DNA from: Psychrobacter piscatorii
GTDB taxonomy: Bacteria > Pseudomonadota > Gammaproteobacteria > Pseudomonadales > Moraxellaceae
Length of the DNA: 32,590 nucleotides
Direction: 5' to 3'
Assembly: GCF_001444505.1 (NCBI RefSeq)
Contig: NZ_LNDJ01000066.1
Coordinates: 1-32,590 of the forward strand
Shown piece by piece: positions 15,653-23,934 of the stretch. Positions within the stretch are counted from its first letter, which is position 1. Each line of letters begins with the position of its first letter. Made by a program: the position numbers and the translations under genes. The notes beneath the pieces are model-generated. The model ran no database searches, was not told the DNA's origin, and worked only from the letters and a program-made list of their open reading frames with translations.

Positions 15653-15845
15653 AAAATACCTATTCATCAGATACTTATTTATCAAAGATCTGCTTATCAG
15701 ATATCGACAAATGGTATCAACGGACAATTTGACGGCTACCTGCTGCCAGTTTAATCATAAATCATTCACCCGATAGCCTTTGACTCTCAAAGTCGCTGAC
15801 TACCGAATGACATAAAGGAAACTAAATAATCAGTTCAGTGATGAA

Positions 15846-17258
15846 TTACTGACCTTGAGTCGTAAAGACGTTTTGCTTACTGACTTTGTACTTACCGTCT
15901 TCACTGGTCACATTTAACGTCACTGGCGTTTGACCAAATTCAATCACATCAGGATCACCATAAATACTGACAGGCATATCGAAGCTTTCGCCTGCTTCTA
16001 AGGGTACATCGTTGAAGCGCAGCTCTAAACTCAAACCTTCTTGCGGTGCGAGCGTTATTTTATAAGTGTGAGGTTCTTGGGTTTTGTTGGTTAGCTTGAC
16101 GATATAGCTGTTCTCAATCATGCCTTGGGTATTGATAGATGATAACTGGTTACGATCACGGCGGATATCAATCTCTAGCGGCATGCGGTCTGTCAACGCA
16201 TAGATAACCCCGCCACATAGCACTGCCAATAGCGCCAAATAAGCAAATAGTCGCGGACGCAGAACACGGCTTGGTTCTTTTTCGACCAGCTGACGTTCGG
16301 TTGTATAACGAATCAGCCCGCGTGGATAGCCAACTTTGTCCATAATCTCATTACAAGCATCAATACAAGCGGCGCACTGGATACAGCCGACTTGCAGGCC
16401 ATCACGAATATCGATACCAGTGGGGCAGACCTGCACACACATGGTACATTCGATACAGTCACCCAGCTCTTCAGGGTGTGTGCCTTTTTTACGCGCGCCG
16501 CGCGGCTCACCACGCTCATAGTCGTACGATACGATCAGCGTATCTTTATCAAACATCACACTTTGGAAGCGGCCATAAGGACAAATCTGTACACACATCT
16601 GCTCACGCATATAACCTGCATTGGCATAAGTGGCAAAGGTAAAGATAAACATCGATATCCATACCCATGTTGGCCAGTCAGGAAAAGGAATCAGTCCCAC
16701 GGTCTGCCAGCTATGATAAAGCGAATCTGTACCTGCCACATAACTGACAAAGGTTGCTGCTGTAATCACAGAAAGTACAAACCAAATCGCATAAACTGCC
16801 GTTCGCTTGAACACTTTACTCGCGCTCATAGGCGATTTATCAAACTTCATGCGCTTATTGCGATCACCAATGACCCATTTTTCAACGTACTGGTAGAGAT
16901 GCGTCCAGATGGTTTGTGGACAAGCATAACCACACCAAACGCGGCCAGCATATACAGTCACCATAAACAAAGTAAATGCTGCAATAATGGCAAACGCGGC
17001 AATAAAATAAAAATCTTGAGTCAAAAAAGTCAAACCAAAAATATAGTAATGCTGTGAGGGAACATCAAACCATATTGCTTGTCTGCCATTATAGCGCAGC
17101 CACGGCAAAATTAAAAAAGCGGCCAAAAGGGCATACATCGTGATGACACGAATATTTTGATAAAACCCTGTCACAAACCTTGGATGTACCCGATGCTTGG
17201 TGGCATCAAGATCGACCTGCTGTACGGGGATTTTATTAGATTGTTGTTGTGCTGACAT
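15846..17258 (-). CDS. ccoG: Cytochrome c oxidase accessory protein CcoG/FixG (470 aa)
   Basis: CcoG is a membrane iron-sulfur protein that helps handle copper for cbb3 oxidase assembly. Hydrophobic segments lie at about 38-54, 70-101, 152-176 and 197-215, with a last one at about 335-355. WCGYACPQTIW (109-118) and CVQICPYGRFQ (222-232) are family blocks. Two 4Fe-4S cysteine sets follow: C268, C271, C274, C278 and C292, C295, C298, C302. The C-terminal about 100 residues form the periplasmic Ig-like domain of the family. ATG 17258 follows AGAGGC. The usual partners ccoI (copper ATPase) and ccoS are absent from the window; only fixH follows. Confidence 0.96.
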   Translation of the reverse strand: MSAQQQSNKIPVQQVDLDATKHRVHPRFVTGFYQNIRVITMYALLAAFLILPWLRYNGRQAIWFDVPSQHYYIFGLTFLTQDFYFIAAFAIIAAFTLFMVTVYAGRVWCGYACPQTIWTHLYQYVEKWVIGDRNKRMKFDKSPMSASKVFKRTAVYAIWFVLSVITAATFVSYVAGTDSLYHSWQTVGLIPFPDWPTWVWISMFIFTFATYANAGYMREQMCVQICPYGRFQSVMFDKDTLIVSYDYERGEPRGARKKGTHPEELGDCIECTMCVQVCPTGIDIRDGLQVGCIQCAACIDACNEIMDKVGYPRGLIRYTTERQLVEKEPSRVLRPRLFAYLALLAVLCGGVIYALTDRMPLEIDIRRDRNQLSSINTQGMIENSYIVKLTNKTQEPHTYKITLAPQEGLSLELRFNDVPLEAGESFDMPVSIYGDPDVIEFGQTPVTLNVTSEDGKYKVSKQNVFTTQGQ

Positions 17259-17677
17259 AAACGTGCCTCTTTAAAAAAAGAATCAGTCTGCTGGCATGAT
17301 GAACAAACACCTCTCGTATTGAGGTATATGAGTGTACGATGTTATCAATGTCAGTAAATAATGGATAGTGACTTGAATAAAAGTCCTCTAGTACACTTAC
17401 TAAATAATTGATTATAAGTGGGTTATTAGATCGAGCTAAGACATCATCAGTCTGGCTCGTTAGCTATTTTGAAAACAGCTATTCTAACATTCCCCCTACT
17501 AACAATGGGGTAATAATCGTAAAAAGCAAGCACTATAGATCATAATAATGTCTACTGAGAAGTATCTGTGATAGCGACTATTAGGTAAATTCTGCAAAAA
17601 TAAACGAAAAAAGGAGAACTGTACTAACAGTCCTCCCTTTATTAAATCTCGTCCATATAAAATACAGTAACAGCGTT
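17259..17677. other. 419-bp gap between ccoP and ccoG
   Basis: No gene is seen. It holds the ccoP terminator (17607-17640) and a possible ccoG promoter on the minus strand: TATAAT at 17416-17411 with a weak TTAGCT 17 bp upstream (17439-17434). I searched for a TTGAT-N4-ATCAA (FNR/Anr) site and found none. Confidence 0.5.
17607..17640 (-). terminator. Rho-independent terminator of ccoNOQP
   Basis: A 10-bp stem (17613-17622 with 17627-17636, one G-U on the minus strand, loop of four) is followed on the minus strand by six T. It lies 37 bp after the ccoP stop. Confidence 0.82.
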
Positions 17678-18826
17678 TTAGTTAGCAGTAGCTTCTTTGG
17701 TCGCTACTGGCTGAGTCGCTGCAGTATTTGCCATCGCAGTTTCAGGTGCTTTGCCAGTTTTGTCCGATAGTGAGTAGACGTAAGCGGCAAGTAGCATGAT
17801 ACGCTCATTACCTAGCTTCGTTTCCCACTGAGGCATTACACCTGCGCGGCCATAACGTAGCGTTTCACGAATGGTCTCGCGATCACCACCATATAACCAG
17901 ATATTATCCGTCAAATTCGGTGCGCCAGCTGAAATCATACCTTTACCATCTGGTCCATGACAAAGAACGCAGTTGGTCGGCTCATGAAAAATAACTTTAC
18001 CTTGAGCAACTTTCGTTTGATCAAGATCATAATCATTTTGGTTGCCTGATAGTGATAAGACATATTCAGCGACCGCACGTATGCCGTCTTCACCAAGCTG
18101 ATCACGCCATGCTGCCATACCACCAACACGACCATTGTGTAGCGTGGTCAAGATGTTACCGGCTTTACCACCATACAACCAATCATTGTCAGTCAGATTA
18201 GGATAGCCTGGAGCACCCTTAGCATTCGAGCCATGGCATACTGCACAGTTCTGTAAGAACAAACGGCTACCAACTTTTAAAGCATTTGGATTTTCAGACA
18301 GTTTTTCGACATAAGGCGCAAGCTCTGTGACCTTCTCATCGATTTGTGCCTGTAGATCCGCTGGTGGATTGTCACTGCGACGCATGGTCGCTTGTAGCTC
18401 GTTTAGCGTCGCTAGTGTCGCGGTTGCGCCTGCTGCATCTGCTTTAACCAAAATATTCTTTTCAAAGTTATCTGTAAATACTTTGTTGTTGCTCTCAAGC
18501 TCACTGAACAGCTCGTTTTTAGAAGTCCATGGTACATCTTCACCATCGACTTTTACGGTTGCAAGACCGTTCCAGTTTCCCGGAAGCATGGCTGGGAAAA
18601 ACACCCAGTAAACCACGCCCCAGACGATTGAGCCAAAAAATATCACTAACCACCATTTAGGGAGTGGTTTATCGTATTCTCGGATACCATCGTATTCATG
18701 ACCAGTGGTACCGTCTTCTTCAACCTCTGGCTTGTATTTCAATACAAACAGCAGAACGCCAAGAATGAACGCCCAACAACCAAAACTGATTAGCGTAATC
18801 CAAGAACTCCAAAAAAATGTCATCAT
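17678..18826 (-). CDS. ccoP: cbb3-type cytochrome c oxidase subunit III, CcoP (382 aa)
   Basis: CcoP is the membrane-anchored dihaem cytochrome c that passes electrons to CcoO/CcoN. Two N-terminal membrane segments (about 9-30 and 58-80) flank the family motif HEYDGIREYDKPLPKWW. The c-type haem sites are CAVCH (194-198) and CVLCH (286-290). The protein is about 70 residues longer than typical CcoP (about 310 aa). The extra part is a helical, charged stretch (about 102-185) before the first haem domain and an Ala/Thr-rich tail (about 357-382). The start region is ATGATG; ATG 18826 overlaps the ccoQ stop by 4 nt, and ATG 18823 gives better spacing to AAGGA, so either may be used. It is the last gene of ccoNOQP, with a terminator after it. 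Confidence 0.95.
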   Translation of the reverse strand: MMTFFWSSWITLISFGCWAFILGVLLFVLKYKPEVEEDGTTGHEYDGIREYDKPLPKWWLVIFFGSIVWGVVYWVFFPAMLPGNWNGLATVKVDGEDVPWTSKNELFSELESNNKVFTDNFEKNILVKADAAGATATLATLNELQATMRRSDNPPADLQAQIDEKVTELAPYVEKLSENPNALKVGSRLFLQNCAVCHGSNAKGAPGYPNLTDNDWLYGGKAGNILTTLHNGRVGGMAAWRDQLGEDGIRAVAEYVLSLSGNQNDYDLDQTKVAQGKVIFHEPTNCVLCHGPDGKGMISAGAPNLTDNIWLYGGDRETIRETLRYGRAGVMPQWETKLGNERIMLLAAYVYSLSDKTGKAPETAMANTAATQPVATKEATAN

Positions 18827-19002
18827 TTATCCTTATTGCGCTGCTCTTCAGACAGAGATCTAATATCCTCGTCATCAAGCGCAAGTTGTGCATCTTCTTC
18901 GAAGCGTTTTTTGTTTTTTGGCGAATACGCCCACCATGCAACGCCTACGAAGGCAATAAAGGCAGAAACGGTCGCAATTGTTTGTAATTCACCAATACCC
19001 AT
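18823..19002 (-). CDS. ccoQ: cbb3-type oxidase small subunit CcoQ (59 aa)
   Basis: This is a short single-span membrane protein of the cbb3 complex, implicated in complex stability in other species. Its start, TAATG, overlaps the ccoO stop codon by one base (19002). Its end, ATGA, overlaps the ccoP start by four. The sequence begins [15 protein letters not shown], has one hydrophobic span (about 8-26) ending AWWAYSPKNKKRF, then an acidic C-terminal tail (EEDAQLALDDED). The W-A-Y-S-P-x-N-K-x-R-F segment is the family hallmark. Translational coupling to ccoO is implied by the overlap; GGA in the ccoO end provides a ribosome site. It is short and easily missed by gene finders. Confidence 0.93.
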   Translation of the reverse strand: MGIGELQTIATVSAFIAFVGVAWWAYSPKNKKRFEEDAQLALDDEDIRSLSEEQRNKDK

Positions 19003-19640
19003 TAGCGCTGTCCTTCCATTGCGGTACCTAACTGCTGTAGATAGGCAACCAAAGCATCAAGCTCAGTGGCGCCAAGTACGGCATCTGGAGCACCTTCGAT
19101 ATCTTCTTCAGTATAAGGCACACCGAAGCGATCACGGAATAGACGCATTTTAGCTTGAATGTTCTCACCATCGACTTCGTTCTCGGCCAACCACGGGAAA
19201 CCTGGCATGACTGACTCAGGCACTAGCGAACGTGGATTGATTAGATGCTGCTTTTGCCAATCTTCAGAATAACGGCCACCAACACGTGCTAAGTCTGGTC
19301 CAGTACGTTTCGATCCCCATAAAAACGGGTGATCCCACGTCGACTCAGCGGCACGTGAGTATGGTCCATAACGTTCAACTTCTGCACGTAGTGGGCGAAC
19401 CATTTGCGTATGACAAACGTGACATCCTTCACGGATATAAATATCACGACCTTCAAATTCAAGCGCAGTCCAAGGCTCCATAGCGGGAAGAGGCTTGTTC
19501 AAACCGCCTTCCTCAGGACTGTCGTTGTTATAAATCAAAGGCACGATTTCAACTAGCGTTGCAAAACTGATAGCAATAACGATACCAATGACTAACAAGC
19601 CTGTATTTTTTTCAATAATTTCATGCGGTGAACCAGCCAT
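19002..19640 (-). CDS. ccoO: cbb3-type cytochrome c oxidase subunit II, CcoO (212 aa)
   Basis: CcoO is the monohaem cytochrome c subunit of the high-affinity cbb3 oxidase. One N-terminal anchor (about 14-37) is followed by a periplasmic haem domain with CHVCH preceded by EG (C73, C76, H77) and the family blocks [16 protein letters not shown] and [13 protein letters not shown] downstream Met (VMPGFPWL) can serve as the axial ligand. The length is typical (about 200-215 aa). ATG 19640 has AGGAGC 4-5 nt upstream and begins 9 nt after the ccoN stop, so the genes are co-transcribed. Confidence 0.97.
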   Translation of the reverse strand: MAGSPHEIIEKNTGLLVIGIVIAISFATLVEIVPLIYNNDSPEEGGLNKPLPAMEPWTALEFEGRDIYIREGCHVCHTQMVRPLRAEVERYGPYSRAAESTWDHPFLWGSKRTGPDLARVGGRYSEDWQKQHLINPRSLVPESVMPGFPWLAENEVDGENIQAKMRLFRDRFGVPYTEEDIEGAPDAVLGATELDALVAYLQQLGTAMEGQR

Positions 19641-19649
19641 GATCGCTCC

Positions 19650-21131
19650 TTATACGTTAGCTGTCGAAGGTTTTTCGACACTAGGTTCATGATCCGTTGG
19701 ATCAGCGACATCTACAGGCTTACCTTCTGGCATTTTGAGTGTTTTATAGCAGTTATAAGCCATTACAAACATACCCGATACATATAAGAAGCCACCAAAT
19801 GCACGGCCAATATATGGGAAATGCGAGAATTCAACAGTATCAACGAAGCTATATACCAAAGTACCGTCTGGGTTAGTAGCCAGCCACATCATGCCTTGGC
19901 CAATACCTGAGATCCACATAGACACGATATAGAAAATCGTTCCTGCAGTCGCAAGCCAAAAATGCGTGGTGATTAAGCTGATAGAGTACATCTTCGGTTT
20001 GTTATAAATACGTGGTAGCAGTACGTATAGCGAACCAATGGTAATCATACCAACCCAGCCAAGTGCGCCTGAGTGTACGTGACCAACTGTCCAATCAGTA
20101 TTATGTGATAGCGCATTCACTGTTTTGATAGACATCATTGGGCCTTCGAACGTCGACATCGCGTAGAACGACAATGCAACAATCATAAAGCGAATGATTG
20201 GATCGGTACGCAGCTTATCCCAACTACCTGATAGCGTTAGTACACCGTTAATCATACCACCCCAAGATGGTGCAAACAGGATGATTGAGAAGACCATAGC
20301 AAGAGACTGCGTCCAATCAGGAAGCGCTGAATAATGCAAATGGTGACCACCGGCCCACATATATGAAGCAATCAATGCCCAAAAGTGAACGATAGACAAA
20401 CGATAAGAATAGATAGGACGACCAATCTGTACTGGAACGAAGTAATACATCATGCCAAGGAAGGCTGCCGTTAAGTAAAAACCTACCGCATTATGCCCGT
20501 ACCACCACTGCACCATCGCATCAGTTGCACCGCCAAATAGCGAATAAGATTTGAACGCGCTAACTGGAATCGCCATGCTGTTTACGATGTGTAGTAATGC
20601 AATCGTAATGATGAAAGCGGCAAAGAACCAGTTAGCCACATAGATATGTGAGGTTTTGCGTTTGATGAGTGTACCAAAAAATACAATGGCATAAGAGATC
20701 CATACCAAGGCAATTAGGATATCGATCGGCCACTCAAGCTCAGCGTATTCTTTAGTTGAGGTCAAACCTAGAGGAAGGGTAATAACGGCGGATACGATAA
20801 CCGCTTGCCAACCCCAAAAGGTAAACCAAGCTAAGTACGGCGCAAATAAACGCGTCTTACAGGTACGCTGAACGATGTAGTAAGACGTTGCGAACAGGGC
20901 AGAGCCACCGAACGCAAAAATGACCGCATTGGTATGTAGCGGTCTTAAACGACTAAAGGTCAGCCATGGAATGTCAAAGTTGAGTGCTGGCCATGCTAAC
21001 TGTGAAGCAATGAACACACCAAGACTCATGCCGACGATGCCCCAAACGACAGCCATGATCGTAAAAAATCTTACGACAGTAATTTCATACTCACGGTCAA
21101 CTGGGGCGACTGCTGTGTTTTGTAAACTCAT
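19650..21131 (-). CDS. ccoN: cbb3-type cytochrome c oxidase subunit I, CcoN (493 aa)
   Basis: CcoN is the catalytic haem-copper subunit that reduces O2 to water and pumps protons at low oxygen. It has about 12 membrane segments. Haem and copper ligands are visible: H66 (RPLHTNAV), H213 ([10 protein letters not shown]), H263/H264 (GGHHLHY) and H351/H353 ([10 protein letters not shown]). Y257 lies six residues before the HH pair, where the cross-linked active-site Tyr is expected in cbb3 enzymes. Length is typical (about 475-495 aa). ATG 21131 has AAGGAA 8 nt upstream. It is the first gene of ccoNOQP. cbb3 operons are often under FNR/Anr control, but I found no good site within the 850 bp upstream next to this start. 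Confidence 0.97.
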   Translation of the reverse strand: MSLQNTAVAPVDREYEITVVRFFTIMAVVWGIVGMSLGVFIASQLAWPALNFDIPWLTFSRLRPLHTNAVIFAFGGSALFATSYYIVQRTCKTRLFAPYLAWFTFWGWQAVIVSAVITLPLGLTSTKEYAELEWPIDILIALVWISYAIVFFGTLIKRKTSHIYVANWFFAAFIITIALLHIVNSMAIPVSAFKSYSLFGGATDAMVQWWYGHNAVGFYLTAAFLGMMYYFVPVQIGRPIYSYRLSIVHFWALIASYMWAGGHHLHYSALPDWTQSLAMVFSIILFAPSWGGMINGVLTLSGSWDKLRTDPIIRFMIVALSFYAMSTFEGPMMSIKTVNALSHNTDWTVGHVHSGALGWVGMITIGSLYVLLPRIYNKPKMYSISLITTHFWLATAGTIFYIVSMWISGIGQGMMWLATNPDGTLVYSFVDTVEFSHFPYIGRAFGGFLYVSGMFVMAYNCYKTLKMPEGKPVDVADPTDHEPSVEKPSTANV

Positions 21132-21981
21132 TGGATGATTCCTTTACAGCCCGAATTATCAACAGAATTAACCAACAGTCCGCGCTATATGTATCATAAA
21201 GTCATGATAGCGGCGGTACATAATGCTCTTTGTCCTGCTTATCCTCATAATCTTATTAACTATCAATTTAGGCTTTGATTTTATGTCAGTTGATACTGAT
21301 GGATAAAATGAGGCGCTTCGTGCACCTTGTTTACAGCCAATCGATAGTAGGATTGTTAATACATCATCAAGGTAAATAAGAAGACGCGCCGTTTTGAGCA
21401 TCAAACATCTCATAAGGCTAAATATGTATCTTAATTATTACGAAAAAATCTGTACTAATGAAGATAGATACCCATATCTATAGGGCTATTAAAACGCATT
21501 GACCATAGATGTATGCTAGCGGCGGCTGACAAAAAACACGATTATGTAATGTTTGGTTAAAACTCCCGACTCTGTTTAAGGGTATTGTAACGCAATCCTA
21601 ATTAAATATCATCAGAACTATGCGCCAAAATACAAACTCTTTGGTATAAATGTTAGAGAGCAACTTATTATTGCTGTGCTACTCCTCTATTTTATACACA
21701 ATTTTGTCACTATTCTAGATGCTCATCTTGATTGAATAGGGGAGGCGCTCGCTAAACATAAGCGTAGACCTGCAAAGAAGTTTTGTAACAATAACATTGC
21801 TGAGCCGATAAATAGGTTTTACTTCTTATCAAGTCGCCCTTTATAATGAGGCTGAACGTCATTAATGGCTATGTATTGCATAGGTCTATTGATAGCAATC
21901 ATTTTCATAATTCTAATAGTTAGGCCAAGAGTGCCTCAAGGGATATTGGTCTGACAGAATATCAATTAAGGATAATATAAT
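21132..21981. other. 850-bp intergenic region between ccoN and the SCP2-domain gene
   Basis: This is the divergent upstream region of ccoN (minus) and the SCP2 gene (plus). I see no convincing gene; the open frame at 21168-21413 lacks a ribosome site and any domain, and is composed of unlikely residues. The region is AT-rich. It contains an FNR/Anr-like site at 21889-21902. It may hold long regulatory leaders or remnants of a lost gene. Confidence 0.5.
21889..21902. promoter_or_regulatory. FNR/Anr-like site upstream of the SCP2 gene
   Basis: TTGATAGCAATCAT matches the FNR/Anr consensus TTGAT-N4-ATCAA at 9 of 10 defined positions. It lies 80 bp before the SCP2-domain start and about 760 bp from ccoN. 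No clear -10 box at the activating distance was found, so control is unproven. Confidence 0.35.
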
Positions 21982-22371
21982 ATGGCAGTTTTTTTGACAG
22001 ATGAATGGTTTGAGCAAGTAGAAAAAATGGGCAACGAAGCAGGTGAGTTAAACCTACCACCAGCGCTTGCTAACATGATCGTTAACCTAAAAGTATCTGA
22101 TACTGACAAAGACATCGAAGCCAACTTTGCCGATGGTTTATTACATCGTGGTCTAAATAGTAACGGCACGACGACTTTATTATTAGATCGTAGCATTCTA
22201 CAGTCTATCATCACTGATTTTGACACCAATCAAATTATGGGTGCTTTCATGAGCGGTAAAATTCGCGTTGAAGGGGATATGTCACAATTGATGGCAGTAC
22301 AGACTGCTCGTCCAAGCGCTGAGCAAAAAGAGTTGTACAAGCGTATCAAATCAATGACGACTATGGTTTAA
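21982..22371 (+). CDS. SCP2 sterol-binding-domain protein (129 aa)
   Basis: This is a small soluble protein made of one SCP2-like fold, which binds lipids or acyl-CoA in better-known members. Recognisable parts are the start AVFLTDEWFEQVEKM, the central TTTLLLDRSIL strand and the late block GAFMSGKIRVEGDMSQLM, a classic SCP2 'gkikveGD' turn. No signal peptide. The start ATG 21982 has AAGGA 8-10 nt upstream. It is a single gene, since a terminator follows. The ligand cannot be deduced. The related fold also occurs in ubiquinone-pathway proteins, but this is not UbiJ by length. Confidence 0.85.
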   Translation: MAVFLTDEWFEQVEKMGNEAGELNLPPALANMIVNLKVSDTDKDIEANFADGLLHRGLNSNGTTTLLLDRSILQSIITDFDTNQIMGAFMSGKIRVEGDMSQLMAVQTARPSAEQKELYKRIKSMTTMV

Positions 22372-22416
22372 TCGTTTTTATCGAAGATTTTTAGATCATA
22401 AGCAATAGTAAGTTGT

Positions 22417-22449
22417 AAAAAAGCCCCTAATTCATATTAGAGGCTTTTT
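22417..22449. terminator. Terminator after the SCP2 gene
   Basis: The stem AAAAAGCC-C-CTAAT with ATTAG-A-GGCTTTTT (one mismatch) is followed by T-rich sequence on the plus strand. The A-run on the other arm lets it serve the convergent gene at 22505 as well. Confidence 0.75.
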
Positions 22450-22504
22450 ATTGTGTAAAAAACTAAGAATAACACATAATACAGTAGGCTGTTATATTCA
22501 ATAA

Positions 22505-23479
22505 CTAGCTGGCTTTTGAATGCTGTGCTGCACTTGTCTGATTTTCTTTATATATCGCTGCCTGCAACCAGACATTCGCTTGCACATAGTCATGCACTTT
22601 AATGCTGGCGGTCTCTGGCGTATTAAGCGCACCAATACGTACCACAAAGGGATCTGCGTCCTGCTCACGCAATGTCACTACATCAAACAAAATGACAGAT
22701 TTATCGTTAAATATCGTTTCTTGTTTGCCAAGCACTTGACCTTGACACCAAGCTTCGTCTTCTTGCCCTAAAGTATCGCCAAATAAATAAGCACACATGT
22801 GTCCTAAGTTGATTTCGACCGGTGCCATTTGTTCTTCGGTTTCAGGTTTCCATTCACTGATTTGCGCTTGCAGATCGTCTGGAATTTTTCCGTCATTAGC
22901 CGCGACGATATCGTTAAACGCACGATGATAGCGGATAGATTCTTGGTCTTCTACCATGATGACTTCGTTTTGCTCACTGAGCTTAATCTCGTGCGCCCAT
23001 GCGCTAAAGTTAACGAAATAAGACGTATCGCGCTGATACAAATGACGATTGGTCGTATAGAGCTGATCAAAAGCATAAATAATGCTGCCATCGGCGGTAC
23101 GCAAGCGTAGCACTGCATCATGAGAGTTGTCATTGGCGATGACGCGCTCGATTTTACAGTCAAGCCCATAAGGACTATCAACACAAGGATAAGCATTGAT
23201 GAATCGCTCAGGCTTACCGTCTTTCATTGCGAGTACTTGATTGATATGGCATGGCTTGTCTTCTGATAACAACAAACAGCTGTCTTTTGCACTAACGTTG
23301 TTGTTCAGGCCTTTAGGCATTGCCGCCACTTCGATCATTTTTTGTAGCCACTCTGGCACATCATTGCTCATATCATCGGTGAAAATACGCCAATGATCGC
23401 TATGACCTGCAGACTGCTCATCGGTCAGTGTGATCTTGGTAGGAGTTTGAATGTTTTTATATTGATAATTTATGGTCAT
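22505..23479 (-). CDS. Hypothetical protein (324 aa)
   Basis: I do not recognise a family. The protein is soluble with no signal peptide or membrane span. It is acidic with several Cys (for example DSCLLL, DKPCHIN, YPCVDSPYGLDC, MCAYLFG, EAWCQG) and alternating beta-like segments such as AVLRLRTADGSIIYAFDQLY. The C-terminal third contains a run typical of small beta domains (KSVILFDVVTLRE, PFVVRIGAL). ATG 23479 (MTINYQYK) is preferred to the TTG four codons earlier, because GAG lies 9 nt upstream. It is convergent with the SCP2 gene and divergent from lolC. The size, codon usage and clean ends suggest a real conserved gene; no function is proposed. Confidence 0.75.
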   Translation of the reverse strand: MTINYQYKNIQTPTKITLTDEQSAGHSDHWRIFTDDMSNDVPEWLQKMIEVAAMPKGLNNNVSAKDSCLLLSEDKPCHINQVLAMKDGKPERFINAYPCVDSPYGLDCKIERVIANDNSHDAVLRLRTADGSIIYAFDQLYTTNRHLYQRDTSYFVNFSAWAHEIKLSEQNEVIMVEDQESIRYHRAFNDIVAANDGKIPDDLQAQISEWKPETEEQMAPVEINLGHMCAYLFGDTLGQEDEAWCQGQVLGKQETIFNDKSVILFDVVTLREQDADPFVVRIGALNTPETASIKVHDYVQANVWLQAAIYKENQTSAAQHSKAS

Positions 23480-23934
23480 GAAAATACTCAAAATTAAGTC
23501 AGCGTGGGGTTTGTGTCTAATACTGTAGTGCGACGGTTACTTACGTACCATTCAGTATTTCAAATAACTGGTTTATGATGTCAGCGACATTACCAGCAAA
23601 AAGTGAACAAACCACAATGAGGGTTAATGACAATTGTCTTTAGCATATAATATATAGGTATTGACATATCTAATAGCAAGGCCTCTATAAAAAATAATAA
23701 CAAAACCCAGTTTTTTGGTAAAAAATACTCTCAGTATCGGCTAATGACTGGCACATATTGGCTAAATTGTGTCAAACTAGCTCCCTTTTGACGGCTGTCC
23801 TCGGCTCGTCTGAAACCCTGTTTTTGTGTTCGATTTATATGTGAGTATGGCAAATGTCAGTTTATGATGCATTTGCCACTGCTCGTTTTGTAGCCTATAT
23901 AAAGTCGCACGTAGATAAGATAAAGAGTTTGAAT
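23480..23934. other. 455-bp region upstream of the lolC-type gene
   Basis: No gene is seen. On the plus strand there is a perfect TTGACA (23661-23666) with TATAAA 19 bp later (23686-23691), a candidate lolC promoter. A TATAAT at 23646-23651 also occurs. An 8-bp perfect hairpin, GGCAAATG/CATTTGCC (23849-23856 with 23870-23877), lies in the leader and includes the alternative upstream ATG 23854. Confidence 0.5.
23661..23691 (+). promoter_or_regulatory. Candidate promoter of lolC-lolD
   Basis: A consensus TTGACA and a 5/6-match TATAAA are separated by 19 bp, slightly longer than optimal. The leader to the lolC start would be about 240 nt. Confidence 0.35.

Noticed and set aside
17259..17606. 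FNR/Anr site controlling ccoG
   Set aside because: TTGAT and ATCAA half-sites occur but never at the 4-bp spacing of the consensus.
21168..21413. Minus-strand open frame of 81 codons upstream of ccoN
   Set aside because: No ribosome site, no domain, and a composition unlike the neighbouring genes.
23854..23934. Earlier ATG start for the lolC-type permease
   Set aside because: It would add 27 residues unlike the family, and it sits in an 8-bp hairpin; ATG 23935 aligns with known starts and has a ribosome site.
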